NCBI GenBank assembly: GCA_963788055.1
Contig: CAWBFA010000005.1
Coordinates: 806,001 to 870,000, forward strand
From: JACCTU01 sp963788055
GTDB taxonomy: Bacteria > Actinomycetota > Thermoleophilia > Gaiellales > Gaiellaceae
DNA length: 64,000 bases
Direction of reading: 5' to 3'
Made by a program: the position numbers and the translations under genes. Below are positions 52,355-61,642 of this stretch, one piece after another. The stretch's first letter is position 1. Every line of letters starts with the position of its first letter. The notes below the pieces were generated by a model, which was not told the DNA's origin, searched no databases, and saw nothing but the letters and a program-made list of their open reading frames with translations.

Positions 52355-52936
52355 GTGGCGCGCATGCACGAGCTCACGATTCGGGGTCTCCTGGACGAGG
52401 TTGCCTCCGAGTCGCCGACCCCCGGTGGGGGAGCGCTCGCTGCGCTGACGGGTGCGCTCGCCGCCGGGCTCGTCGAGATGGCCGCCCGGAACTCACCGGA
52501 CTGGGAGCTTCGGGGCGCCGCGATCGCACAGGCGAAGGTGCTCCGTGAGCGGCTCGCCGAGCTCGCGCCCCTGAACGATGAGGTCTACGAGCGCGCGCTC
52601 GCAGCGCTTCGGCTGCCAGACGCGGTCGACGACGGCTCGAGGAACGAGCTGATCGGCTCGTCGCTCGAGCGGGCGGCGGCGTTCCCGCTCGCGATCGCGG
52701 AGGCGGCCTCGAACGTCGCTGAGCTCGCCGCGGTCGTCTCGGAAGACGGCTCGCCGGTTGCCCGTGCCGACGCGACCGCGGCCGCGATGCTCGCGCTCGG
52801 CGCCACGCGTGCAGCCGCGCACCTCGTCGAGATCAACCTCGGCATGCGCGAGCAAGACGAGCGGCTCAACCGCGCGACGCATCTGGCGGCGGATGCCGCC
52901 GCGGCCTCCGCACGATCAGTCGCGTTCACTCGCTGA
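52355..52936 (+). CDS. Cyclodeaminase/cyclohydrolase (FTCD-C) family protein
   Basis: A 193-aa all-helical protein: LTIRGLLDEVASESPTPGGGALAALTGALAAGLVEMAAR, with the conserved SPTPGGGxxxA, then LAELAPLNDEVYERALAALRL and AAAFPLAIAEAASNVAELA. This matches the formiminotransferase-cyclodeaminase C-terminal family, whose members convert formimino- or methenyl-folates. No formiminotransferase lies nearby, so the reaction is inferred from family only. Start GTG 52355, or ATG 52364. Confidence 0.88.
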   Translation: MARMHELTIRGLLDEVASESPTPGGGALAALTGALAAGLVEMAARNSPDWELRGAAIAQAKVLRERLAELAPLNDEVYERALAALRLPDAVDDGSRNELIGSSLERAAAFPLAIAEAASNVAELAAVVSEDGSPVARADATAAAMLALGATRAAAHLVEINLGMREQDERLNRATHLAADAAAASARSVAFTR

Positions 52937-52950
52937 GCAGTCGCGGCAGG

Positions 52951-53787
52951 CTACGCCTCGAAGGTGTCGCAGGCGGCGGGATCGCCGCTGTCGAAGCCGA
53001 TCCTGAACCACTTCCGCCGGTCGGCCGCGGACCCGTGCGTCCACGATTCCGGGTCGACCCGCCCGGACGTCTTTTCCTGGATCCGGTCGTCGCCGACCGA
53101 CGCGGCCGCCCCAAGGCCCTCCTGGAGGTCGCCGGGCTCGAGCAGCTTCCGTTGCGCAGCCGTGTGGCCCCACACGCCGGCGAGGCAGTCGGCCTGCAGT
53201 TCGAGCTTGATCCCATCCTCGCGTGTCTTCACCTGCTCGTCGATCCCGAGCGTGTGCTGCACGTGGTGGCCGAACTCGTGGGCGATCACGTAGGCCTGCG
53301 CGAAGTCGCCGGCGGCGCCGAAGCGGTTCTTCAGCTCTCGGAAGAAGCTCATGTCGAGGTACACGTGCCTGTCGGGCGGGCAGTAGAACGGCCCGGTCGC
53401 GGACGAGGCCACGCCGCAGCCGGTGCTGACCTGGTCGGTGAAGAGTCGCAGCGTTGTGCGCGGGTACTGCTCGCCGGCGCGGCGGAAGATGTCCTCCCAG
53501 GTGTTCTGCACGTCGTTCGTCACGAAGTAGACGAACTCCGTCTGGTCGTCGGTCGTCTGCGGTTCGCCCGGCTGCGCCTGCGGCGAAGCGACGGTCGGCA
53601 GCGGGTCGAGTGGCCCCCCGCTCGAGCCGCCTCCCGGCAGCCCGCCGTTCAGCAGGACGACCAGGAGGAGCAGGAGGAGCCCGACGCCGCCGCCGACCCC
53701 GCCGATCGGGATCCCGCCGCCGCCGAATCCCCCACGGCCCCGCATGTCCTCGACGTCGCCGCGCCCGGTTCCCCGTTTCCACCTCAC
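52951..53787 (-). CDS. YpfJ-type neutral zinc metallopeptidase
   Basis: A 278-aa protein: a Gly-rich N-terminus (RGGFGGGGIPIGGVGGGVG), a membrane helix (LLLLLLVVLLNGG), then the domain with NDVQNTWEDIFRRAGEQY, GCGVASSATGPFYCPPDRHVYLDMSFF and YVIAHEFGHHVQHTLGI, where HExxH is HEFGH, and KLELQADCLAGVWGH (the third ligand Glu). The predicted form is a membrane-anchored zinc peptidase with the catalytic part outside. The substrate is unknown. Confidence 0.92.
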   Translation of the reverse strand: MRWKRGTGRGDVEDMRGRGGFGGGGIPIGGVGGGVGLLLLLLVVLLNGGLPGGGSSGGPLDPLPTVASPQAQPGEPQTTDDQTEFVYFVTNDVQNTWEDIFRRAGEQYPRTTLRLFTDQVSTGCGVASSATGPFYCPPDRHVYLDMSFFRELKNRFGAAGDFAQAYVIAHEFGHHVQHTLGIDEQVKTREDGIKLELQADCLAGVWGHTAAQRKLLEPGDLQEGLGAAASVGDDRIQEKTSGRVDPESWTHGSAADRRKWFRIGFDSGDPAACDTFEA

Positions 53788-53824
53788 GGGCGCGATGTTT
53801 CCGGTGCACGCGAACCTGAACCGT

Positions 53825-56248
53825 CTACGTCTGGGAGCCCTCCAGCGCGCGAAGCTCGCGCTCGTAGCGCTCGAGCTTCTCGCGCTCCGCGTCGACCACC
53901 TCGGGCGCGGCGTTCGCCACGAACCGCTCGTTGCCGAGCATCCGCTGTGACCGTTCGACCTCTTTGCGCAAACGGTCGATCTCGATCTGTGCGTTGCCGT
54001 TGGCCTTCACGCGCTCGGGCCGCACGACCGCGTCGAAGATGCGGCGCTCATCGGCGTCGAGCTCGACCTGCACCTGGCTGCGGCGGAAGATCGCGGCGGC
54101 GTCCTGCACGCCCACGAGCGCGCCGCCGAACTCCCCGAAGCGCGGGTCGGCGCCTGGCCACTCCGCGACGATCAGGCGCGACGGGCGGTCGGGAAGGTTC
54201 GACCAGATCTCCTCGGTCACGTGTGGCATCACAGGGTGGAGCAGCTTGAGCAGCCGCTCGAGCGCCGCGAGCGCGGTTGCCTGGGCGTCTTCGTCCTTCT
54301 CGTACAGCCGCGGCTTGATCGCCTCGAGATACCAATCGCAAAAATCGTCGAACGTGACGCGGTAGAGGAGGTTGACGACCTCGGCGAAGTCGAACCCTTC
54401 AATCTGGCGCTCGATGTGGCCGCGCGCAGCGTCGAGCCGCGCGAGGATCCAACGCTCCTCGACCGAGGCCGGTCGGATCTCCGGCGTCACATCGCCTCCC
54501 GCTTGCAACACGAGGCGGCTTGCGTTCCAGAGCTTGTTCGCGAGCTTGCGTCCTTCGTCGATCATCCCGACGTTGAAGCGGACGTCCTGCGTCGAGGACA
54601 TCTTGAGCAGCCCGTATCGCGTCGCGTCGGCGCCGTGCGACCCGATCACGTCGAGTGGGTCGATCCCCGTGCCGAGGCTCTTCGACATGCGGCGGCCGTC
54701 CGGCGCGAGCACCGTCGAGTGGATGAGCACGTCCGGGAACGGCTCCTCACCCATCAGTTCGAGCCCGGCAGTGATCATCCGCGTCTCCCAGAGGAAGATG
54801 ATCCCGCGGTCGGTCGCGTTCACGTCGTTGGGGTAGAAGTAGTCGAGGTCCGGCGTCTCGTCCGGCCAGCCGAGCGTCGCGAACGGCCAGAGCGCGGACG
54901 AGAACCACGTGTCGAGCACGTCCTCGTCCTGGGTCAGTTCGGTCGAGCCGCACTCAGCGCAGGCAGCCGCGGCCGTCTCGGCGACCGTCGTGTGGCCGTT
55001 CGGGCAGTACCAGGCCGGGATCCGGTGGCCCCACCAGATCTGCCGCGAGATGCACCAGTCGCGGATGTTGTCGAGCCAGTTGAGCGCGACTGCGTTCTGC
55101 TGCTCGGGCGTGAAGACGACGCGTCGCGCACGGATCGCCTCGGAGGCCGGCTTGGCCAGCGGCTCCATCTTCACCCACCACTGGAGCGTGATCAGCGGCT
55201 CGATGCGGGCCCCGCACCGGTCGCAATGGCCGACCGCGTGGCGGTACGGCTCCTGCTTCTCGAGCAGGCCTTGCTCGCGGAGGCGCTCGACGATCCGCTC
55301 GTTCGCCTCCTCCTGCGTGAGCCCCGCAAACTCGCCGGCCTGGTCGTTCATGCGGCCATCGAGCCCGATCACCGTGAGCTCCTCGAGCCCGTGGTCGCGC
55401 CCGATGTCGAAGTCCATCGGGTCGTGGCCCGGCGTGATCTTGAGCGCGCCCGTCCCGAAACCCGCCTCGACGCGCTCGTCGCCGACGATCGGCACGCGGC
55501 GCTCGACGATCGGCACGATCGCCTCCTTGCCGATCAGGTGCTTGTACCGCTCGTCGTTCGGGTTCACCGCGATGCCGGTGTCCGCGAGCATCGTCGCGGG
55601 CCGCACGGTCGCGATCGTCATGTGCCCAGAGTCGTCGGCGAGCGGGTAGCGGATCCACGTGAGCGTGTCGTTCACGTCGATGTGGTTCACCTCGAGGTCC
55701 GAGATCGCGGACGCGTCGCGCGGGCACCAGTTGACGATCCGGTTCGCGCGGTAGATCAGCCCCTTGCGGTGCAGGTGCACGAAGAAGCGCACGACCGCAC
55801 GCACGTAGCCCTCGTCCATCGTCATCCGCTCGCGGCGGTAGTCCATCGACGCGCCGAGCGAGCGGAGCTGCCCCATGATCACGCCGCCGTACTTTTCGAG
55901 CCACGCCCACACGCGCTCGAGGAACGCCTCGCGGCCGACGTCGTAGCGCGTCAGCCCCTCTTTCGCAAGCTCGCGCTCGACGACGTTCTGCGTTGCGATG
56001 CCTGCGTGGTCGTAGCCAGGCTGCCAGAGCGCGTTGAGCCCGCGCATCCGGTGCCAGCGGATCAACGCGTCCTGGATCGAGGCGTTGAGTGCGTGCCCCA
56101 TGTGCAGCTCGCCGGTGACGTTCGGCGGCGGGAACGCGATCGCGTAGGACTCACGCGTCGGGTCGACGTCCGCGTCATAGAGGCCCTCGGCCTCCCAGGT
56201 CTGTTGCCAGCGCGCCTCGACGCCCTCCGGCTTGTAGAGGGGTTCCAT
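53825..56248 (-). CDS. valS: Valyl-tRNA synthetase
   Basis: An 807-aa class I synthetase charging tRNA-Val. The HIGH motif is PPPNVTGELHMGHALN, the editing domain has WIRYPLADDSGHMTIATVRPATMLADTGIAVNP (threonine-rich pocket for removing Thr-tRNA) and GTGALKITPGHDPMDF, the KMSKS motif is DGRRMSKSLGTGIDP, and the anticodon-binding region is DFCDWYLEAIKPRLY. A C-terminal coiled coil (RLRKEVERSQRMLGNERF) completes the bacterial form. Start ATG 56248 (MEPLYKPEGVEARWQ). No T-box leader is apparent in the 180 bases upstream. Confidence 0.95.
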   Translation of the reverse strand: MEPLYKPEGVEARWQQTWEAEGLYDADVDPTRESYAIAFPPPNVTGELHMGHALNASIQDALIRWHRMRGLNALWQPGYDHAGIATQNVVERELAKEGLTRYDVGREAFLERVWAWLEKYGGVIMGQLRSLGASMDYRRERMTMDEGYVRAVVRFFVHLHRKGLIYRANRIVNWCPRDASAISDLEVNHIDVNDTLTWIRYPLADDSGHMTIATVRPATMLADTGIAVNPNDERYKHLIGKEAIVPIVERRVPIVGDERVEAGFGTGALKITPGHDPMDFDIGRDHGLEELTVIGLDGRMNDQAGEFAGLTQEEANERIVERLREQGLLEKQEPYRHAVGHCDRCGARIEPLITLQWWVKMEPLAKPASEAIRARRVVFTPEQQNAVALNWLDNIRDWCISRQIWWGHRIPAWYCPNGHTTVAETAAAACAECGSTELTQDEDVLDTWFSSALWPFATLGWPDETPDLDYFYPNDVNATDRGIIFLWETRMITAGLELMGEEPFPDVLIHSTVLAPDGRRMSKSLGTGIDPLDVIGSHGADATRYGLLKMSSTQDVRFNVGMIDEGRKLANKLWNASRLVLQAGGDVTPEIRPASVEERWILARLDAARGHIERQIEGFDFAEVVNLLYRVTFDDFCDWYLEAIKPRLYEKDEDAQATALAALERLLKLLHPVMPHVTEEIWSNLPDRPSRLIVAEWPGADPRFGEFGGALVGVQDAAAIFRRSQVQVELDADERRIFDAVVRPERVKANGNAQIEIDRLRKEVERSQRMLGNERFVANAAPEVVDAEREKLERYERELRALEGSQT

Positions 56249-56432
56249 CGATCCGGTGAGGTCAGGCAGCGACTATGCGGCGAGTATAGCGGCCGCTCAG
56301 GAGGCCGGTACGCCCACGCGCTGACTGGCCTGGAAGAAGTCGTCCGCCTAAGGCTGATTGACTTTCCGGCCCGGCGGGAAGTATCTTCGACCGGATGGCG
56401 CTCGTTCTCGCGGCGGTCGGAATACCAAAGGC

Positions 56433-56600
56433 ATGACCCTCTTCCTGAAGGGAGCCGGCTGGTGCGCCGTCTACCTCGGCAGCCTGTTCGGCGTGATAGC
56501 GAGCGTCGGCGGCGAGCAGCTGCTTGCAGCGATGTATCTCGTGTGCGCGCTCGCCGGGTGGGCGGCGGTGCGCGTGACCGAGGTCTCCAGGGCTTCCTGA
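56433..56600 (+). CDS. Small two-helix membrane protein
   Basis: A 55-aa protein: LFLKGAGWCAVYLGSLFGVIASVGG and LLAAMYLVCALAGWAAVRVTEV, two hydrophobic helices with almost no soluble part. Its last three codons and stop (agggcttcctga) belong to the repeat that also occurs at 63027-63044. Start ATG 56433. No family known. Confidence 0.6.
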   Translation: MTLFLKGAGWCAVYLGSLFGVIASVGGEQLLAAMYLVCALAGWAAVRVTEVSRAS

Positions 56601-56656
56601 GCGACCTCCGCCTGGAGGCGTACCGGGTTCGAACCAGCACGTCCTGCGTATAAAGC
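56588..56656 (-). repeat. Degenerate tRNA-Val 3'-half copy plus flank (attachment-like site, left)
   Basis: cagggcttcctgagcgac at 56588-56605 is identical to 63027-63044, and 56615-56656 resembles the 3' half of the tRNA-Val at 63055-63098 (shared taccgggttcgaaccag and cctgcgt.taaagc) with several indels. Same orientation. It marks the left edge of a possible island. Confidence 0.7.
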
Positions 56657-56759
56657 GGGGCCGGGGCGTGGCACCTCGGAGCACCAGCTGCGCGAAAGTC
56701 GAGTCAACGCACGCGGAAGGTTCAGTGCGCCCTACGAAGAAGTCGTCTACATCGAGAAC

Positions 56760-56954
56760 GTGGCGAACGGGACGCGCGGCGTGTTCACGTCGGTTGAGCT
56801 CGCACGGTTGGAGCGGGATTTGCGCTGTCTCGCCTGCGGTGGTCCCCTCGAGGAGCCATTGAGGGATACGGGGTCGCTTCGCTGCCTCGACTGTCGAGAG
56901 CTCAACGCGCCGCTCGACCCCACCGTCGTCCTGAGTCACGCGCCCGCTGTCTAG
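56760..56954 (+). CDS. Small zinc-ribbon-like protein
   Basis: A 64-aa protein: RLERDLRCLACGGPLEEPLRDTGSLRCLDCRELNAPL. Two CxxC knuckles 21 residues apart suggest one zinc site. Start GTG 56760. I recognise no family. It is the first gene inside the putative tRNA-Val island. Confidence 0.55.
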   Translation: MANGTRGVFTSVELARLERDLRCLACGGPLEEPLRDTGSLRCLDCRELNAPLDPTVVLSHAPAV

Positions 56955-57352
56955 GCGCCGGGACGACGCTGCACTACGTGGGAGCTCGGCTGTTGAGCCC
57001 ATCCGGGTCGGAGGACTTGCGCCCCGGGCGCTGAATCGCAGCTACGGGGGTCGGGGTCGTCTTGCTATGGGGGTGCCGCAGCCCCGGGCAAGGCGTCCGG
57101 CCCTCTCTGATTGTGGGCTTCATCAGAGCAGGTCGACCGGTGCGTGAAGGGCCGAGGCGCCACAACGCCCCGACCCAATCAAGCGGTACATCCCACAGGG
57201 CAATCCCGCCCTCCCCGTACGGCTAGATGACCCTCTACGAGTGGGCGCCTTAACACGCTCACAAGCTTCATGGGGCGTTCACCGGCGCCATTTCCCGGCC
57301 GCCAGGCGCGAGGCCTACTTCGTGGAATCGCTGGACCACCCTCGTCGCGGCT
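56955..57352. other. Non-coding stretch inside the tRNA-Val island
   Basis: About 400 bases without a credible gene. Short inverted repeats such as gggggtcgggg/ccccgac occur, but no terminator, tRNA or promoter can be defended. Confidence 0.4.
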
Positions 57353-58383
57353 CTACGCGGGCGTGCGTCGCTGCCACCCCTCGTCGACGAGGACGCCCAG
57401 CAGGCGGGCGGCGGCCGCGGTGCGTGTGCGGACGCCGAGCTTGGCGTAGATGTTCTCAAGGTGTCTTCGCACCGTCGTCGGCGCGATCCAGAGGATCTCG
57501 GCGATCTCCCCATTCGTCTTGCCACGCGCGACCCAGGCGAGGATCTCGCGCTCGCGCGGCGTCAGGCCGAGCTCGTCGCGTATTTCCTCCAGCAGCAACG
57601 CGTCGCCGGAACGGTCAACGGTCAAGCGGCAACCGGCGACCCGCCGTGTGAGCGTCGCCGAGCCGGACTCCACCCACTGCGCGAGCGCGCGTGGCAGTTC
57701 GCCTTCCGGCGCGACGCCGAAGTACTCACCAATTAGCCTGCGGGCGGACGGTGAGGCGAACTCGATCCGTCCATCGGGTGCGAGGAAGATCAGACCGCGC
57801 GGATCCAGCTCAGACGCCGACTCGAGGGCGGCGATCGCCGTTTGCAGTCGCCGCCGAGTCTGCGCCGCACGCCAGAGGCGGCCGAAGTGGGGCTGCAGAA
57901 GATCGAGCATGAGGCGGTCGCGCTCGGTGAAGTCCCGGCCAGGTCCCCGATCGAAGATGAACGTCTTCGTGTGCCACGGCGGCGAGGGAATCGCCACGGC
58001 GAGCGAGCGCTCGATGCCGGCCGGCCGGAACCACAGCGCGTAGATTCGCGTTCGCCGAAGTTGGGACAGGGTGAAGAAGTCGGAGAGCTTGAGCGCTCGG
58101 AAGTCGCCTCGGTTGTGCCAGCTGCAGACGGGATGCTCGGCGGCGATGTCCCAGTAGGAGAGCGTCGCCGTCGTCCCCTTCGTCGCCAGGCCGGCAGACC
58201 GCGTCGTGGACTCGTTGCCGTACCCGATCCTGCTCACAGTAGGTGACTGTGTCGGTGGGGACGAGCTTGCCGAGCTCCTCGAGGACCTCAGGCGTGAACG
58301 GATCCTCGCCGCCAAGCTCCTCGGACTGGGCGACAAAACGGAACAGCGGCTCCGCATCTCGAGCGGCCAGCGCAACCACGACT
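57353..58383 (-). CDS. LuxR-family transcriptional regulator, one frameshift
   Basis: The C-terminus is a clear LuxR HTH: LGLTPREREILAWVARGKTNGEIAEILWIAPTTVRRHLENIYAKLGVRTRTAAAARLL. The N-terminal part is a GAF-like sensor domain; ELGKLVPTDTVTYCEQDR is in one frame and, after a shift near 58212, TLSYWDIAAEHPVCSWHN, FTERDRLMLDLLQPHFGRLW and GLIFLAPDGRIEFASPSARRL follow in another. The start is probably GTG near 58383 (VVALAARDAEPLFRF). It is divergent from the haloperoxidase gene, which it may control. Confidence 0.82.
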
Positions 58384-58496
58384 CCTCGAACGATATGACG
58401 AATGACCAATGGAATCCAATCACCGGAGCGGCCATCCTGGTCTCGGAGGGGTTCGACCTCCGTGGGGGCCACGGTTCACCAGAGAAAGGGGAAACT

Positions 58497-59897
58497 ATGA
58501 GGAGCCCAGGAAAATTTCCGATTGCGGCGGCATCCGCAGTTCTTGCTCGGGTTCTTCGCGTCGGGGCGATCGCGGCGCTGGTCCTCGCTGCGTCGGCAGG
58601 CACTACGCGTGATGCGGCGGCGGCGCTGCCGCCGGGGAACACGGTCGCGCAGTGGAACAAGATCGCCGAGGACACGGTGGTGGGCTCAGGTGCGTTCCAG
58701 GGCGAGGGCTTCATATACATGGCGTATGTGTCGACAGCCGTCTACAACGCCTTGGTGGCGATCGAGGGCGGGTACGAGCCCGTGGACTCGACGATCACCG
58801 CGCCTGCGGGAGCCTCGGTCGATTGCGCAGTAGTCGCGGCTGCCTACCGCACGCTTGGCTTCTACTTCTCGTCGTCGCCGGTTCTCGTGGCGAGCCTCGA
58901 CGCCAACTACGCCGAGGCGCTCTCGCCCTCGAACCTGGACGGGTGCACTGCGGACAGCGGCGCCGGCACTGCTGTCGGTCTGGCGGCTGCCAACGAGGTG
59001 ATCCACAACCGCACCACCGGTCCCAACCCCGATGGGCGCATGACCCCGATCGGGGTGAGCACGCCCTTCCCGACGCTGCCGCTTGGCCCGGGCGTGTGGC
59101 GGTTGACGCCGCCGTTCGCCGCGCCGCAGACGCCGTGGGTGGGGAACGTGCGCCGATTTCTGCTGCAGAGCGTGGACCAGTTCCTCCCCGACCCGCCGCC
59201 TTCGCTACAGAGCGACGAGTGGGTCGAGGCGTTCGACCAGATCAAGGCGTACGGCCAAGCGACCAGCAGCGTGCGCAGTGACGAGCAGAGCACGATCGCG
59301 AGGTTCTGGTCGGCGAACGTGATCCGCCAGTTCAACCGGGTCGAGCGCGACCTTGCCGCCGCACGCGCCTTCAGCCTGCTCGAGACAGCACGGCTGGCAG
59401 CGATGGTCAACCTCGTCGGCGCCGACGCACTGATGTCTGCGTTGTATGCCAAGTACCACTACTTGTTCTGGCGGCCGGTCACCGCGATCGATCCCACCGC
59501 CGTGATCGCGGACGGCTTCGGGCCGATACCGGGCTACGACGACGCTAACCCGGCGACGGTTGAGCAAACGGGCTGGCGGCCGCTCTTGACCACGCCCAAC
59601 CACCCCGAATACCCTGCCGCGCACGGCGTGATTACCTCGGCGATGGCCGAGGTGTTCAGCACCTTCCTCGGCACGAACCGGATCGAGCTCGATGTCCACG
59701 GGTTTGACCCAGCCGGGCCAGCCGGGAACCTGAACGCGGTGCGGGGCTTCGACATGCCCAACGACCTCCGCCACGAGATCATCGCCGCCCGCCTCTGGGC
59801 AGGGCTGCACTACCACTTCTCAGGCGTCGCCGGCGTTGTCCTCGGCCGCAAGATCGCGAAATTCGACCTCAATCACGCCTTCCGACGCGTCGGTTAG
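58497..59897 (+). CDS. Vanadium-dependent haloperoxidase (PAP2 superfamily), exported
   Basis: A 466-aa protein with a signal peptide (VLARVLRVGAIAALVLAASAG). The vanadate-site motifs are complete: AKYHYLFWRPVTAIDP (Lys and Arg), TTPNHPEYPAAHGVITSAMAEVF (P-x-x-H) and ARLWAGLHYHFSGVAGVVLGRKIA (Arg and final His). Family members oxidise halides with peroxide or are acid phosphatases. Start ATG 58497 follows gagaaagggg. It is divergent from a LuxR regulator, inside the putative tRNA-Val island, and is a distant paralogue of 21515-22840. Confidence 0.87.
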   Translation: MRSPGKFPIAAASAVLARVLRVGAIAALVLAASAGTTRDAAAALPPGNTVAQWNKIAEDTVVGSGAFQGEGFIYMAYVSTAVYNALVAIEGGYEPVDSTITAPAGASVDCAVVAAAYRTLGFYFSSSPVLVASLDANYAEALSPSNLDGCTADSGAGTAVGLAAANEVIHNRTTGPNPDGRMTPIGVSTPFPTLPLGPGVWRLTPPFAAPQTPWVGNVRRFLLQSVDQFLPDPPPSLQSDEWVEAFDQIKAYGQATSSVRSDEQSTIARFWSANVIRQFNRVERDLAAARAFSLLETARLAAMVNLVGADALMSALYAKYHYLFWRPVTAIDPTAVIADGFGPIPGYDDANPATVEQTGWRPLLTTPNHPEYPAAHGVITSAMAEVFSTFLGTNRIELDVHGFDPAGPAGNLNAVRGFDMPNDLRHEIIAARLWAGLHYHFSGVAGVVLGRKIAKFDLNHAFRRVG

Positions 59898-59912
59898 CAC
59901 TCGGCAGTACTC

Positions 59913-59949
59913 GGCTCGGGGACGCGCCCACTGGCACGCTCCCCGAGCC
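59913..59949 (+). terminator. Hairpin after the haloperoxidase
   Basis: ggctcgggg (59913-59921) pairs with ccccgagcc (59941-59949), starting 16 bases after the stop. The rest of the gap to 60166 shows only a short coding-like remnant on the minus strand (MPLAEQSVFISVAGRQGAG). Confidence 0.55.
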
Positions 59950-60166
59950 CGTCTCGTAGATCACGCCTGCACCCTGGCGGCCGGCGACGCTGATGAAGAC
60001 GCTTTGTTCAGCCAGCGGCATCGGGCGTACCCCTGGAGATCGGCCGCCGTCGCGCTTCAGGGCGCAGATGCGACAAGGCCTCGACGCTTCGCGTGCTGCC
60101 CGTGGGCGCGATGTTCGTGCGGCCTTCCAGTGTCCGTCCGGAGCCCGGTGCAGTGAGGGGGAGGAG

Positions 60167-61147
60167 TCAGGTGCTCGTGTGCACGAGCGCGTGGATGGCT
60201 GGTGGCGGGTCGCCGTGGGACGTGCAGGCGCGCCAGTTGTCACCGCGGTCGTTGCTCTGCCAGATCTGTCCGTCGGCGAGCGCCGCGAACAGCCGGCCGT
60301 CACCGGCGACCAGCGCGTAGGGCATTGCCGGTAGCGGCTCGGGAAGCCCGCCGCTGAGAGCACGCCAGGGCTCTCCCGCCCGGCGGCGGTAGATGCGCGC
60401 CTCCGGATCGCCGCCTCCGTGTGCGGCAGAGGGTCCGGTGCTCGCCGAGACGTACCACAGCTCGGGGTCGTTCCGGTCGACGGCGACTGACCAGGTGTAA
60501 TGGCGGTCGCGGCCGTCGTCGGCCGGCCGCCAAGTCTCGCCGGCGTCCTCGCTGAAGGCCGCCCCGCCTCCACCGGCTTCGTATGCTCGGCCGCCAACCT
60601 CCGGGTGCCAAGCGAGCGAGTGCACGTCCCGCTGCGCGCCCGGGCGGTGGTCCTGCCAGGTGGCGCCGCCGTCGCTCGAACGCATCAGCCCGCCTAGCTC
60701 GATCCCGACCAGGATCAGATCGGCGTCGTGGGGGTTCGGCGCGATCCAGCGCACATGCGACGTCCACGGCCGCGGCGGAAAGCGCCAGGTTGGCCGCGAA
60801 GGCAGCCCGAGCAGCGCATCTAACTCACGCCAACTCTCGCCGCGATCCTGGCTGCGGAACAAGCGGCTCGGCTCTGTGCCCGCGTACACGGCACCGTCCG
60901 CTGCGCTGACCGCCAACGAGAAGACTCCGGGCTCGGGCAGCGCGGAATCGGCCCAGCTGCGCCCGCCGTCGTCCGTCCGCCGCACTCCTCGTTCGCGTAG
61001 ACCGGCATAGACAGTGTCCGGGTCGTGCGGATCGACCGCCAGGCACTGCGCCCCACTCCCGTCAAGCGAAAGCTCGACGGTCCACTCGCCGTTCGCCTCG
61101 TCCAGCCGGGCGATGCCGTCCCCCGTCGCGGCGTACAGACGCGCCAT
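60167..61147 (-). CDS. BNR/Asp-box repeat beta-propeller protein
   Basis: A 326-aa protein with at least five Asp-box motifs (S/T-x-D-x-G-x-x-W): TDDGGRSW, SQDRGESW, SSDGGATW, SEDAGETW and SNDRGDNW, each in a propeller blade such as VYAGLRERGVRRTDDGG. This is the sialidase/VPS10-like repeat architecture. No sialidase catalytic arginine triad or signal peptide is evident, so it is probably a cytosolic propeller of unknown role. Start ATG 61147 (MARLYAATGDGIARLD). Confidence 0.88.
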   Translation of the reverse strand: MARLYAATGDGIARLDEANGEWTVELSLDGSGAQCLAVDPHDPDTVYAGLRERGVRRTDDGGRSWADSALPEPGVFSLAVSAADGAVYAGTEPSRLFRSQDRGESWRELDALLGLPSRPTWRFPPRPWTSHVRWIAPNPHDADLILVGIELGGLMRSSDGGATWQDHRPGAQRDVHSLAWHPEVGGRAYEAGGGGAAFSEDAGETWRPADDGRDRHYTWSVAVDRNDPELWYVSASTGPSAAHGGGDPEARIYRRRAGEPWRALSGGLPEPLPAMPYALVAGDGRLFAALADGQIWQSNDRGDNWRACTSHGDPPPAIHALVHTST

Positions 61148-61216
61148 CGACTAAAGCGTACGGTGGGGACACCGCCCCGGCGGAGTCACATCTCGGCGAG
61201 GCCGTTACCCTAATCG

Positions 61217-61567
61217 TCACCCGCTCGTGGCGTCGAGAAGCTGAAGGAGGTCGTGCGCTGCCAGCTCGACGTCCTTATGGCGCCACTCGGCGGCTCGGTA
61301 CTGGCATGCGATCAACCCCGATCGGTGCACGCGGCGGAAGTCCCCGTAGACGAACGCGTACCTGGCTTTCGTCTCGTCCGCAGCACCCTCCGTCAGTCCC
61401 AGATGCCATTCGGCGTACTCCCCCCACGAATGCGACTCGAGGAAGGCGTTCTCGTCCCGGGCAGCCGGTTGCACATCTCCCCAGTCGCTGCGGAGCACGT
61501 ACTGGCGGCCCCTGATGAGCTGCTCGGCCCGCGCGACCGCGCGCTTATTCACGGAGTACGAGGCCAA
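61217..61567 (-). CDS. Conserved hypothetical protein
   Basis: A 116-aa protein: SYSVNKRAVARAEQLIRGRQYVLRSDWGDVQP, ENAFLESHSWGEYAEWHLGLTEGAADETKARYAFVYGDFRRVHRSGLIACQYRAAEWRHKDVELAAHDLLQLLD. The WHLGLTEGA and YAFVYGDFRRVHRSG blocks are strongly conserved in a widespread uncharacterised family. Start ATG 61567. Function unknown. Confidence 0.85.
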   Translation of the reverse strand: MASYSVNKRAVARAEQLIRGRQYVLRSDWGDVQPAARDENAFLESHSWGEYAEWHLGLTEGAADETKARYAFVYGDFRRVHRSGLIACQYRAAEWRHKDVELAAHDLLQLLDATSG

Positions 61568-61642
61568 ACCCGGATTCTCGCAGCGAACGCGAACGAACGA
61601 GTCCGACGTGGCGTCGAACGAAGTGCATCGCGTCGGTGACAG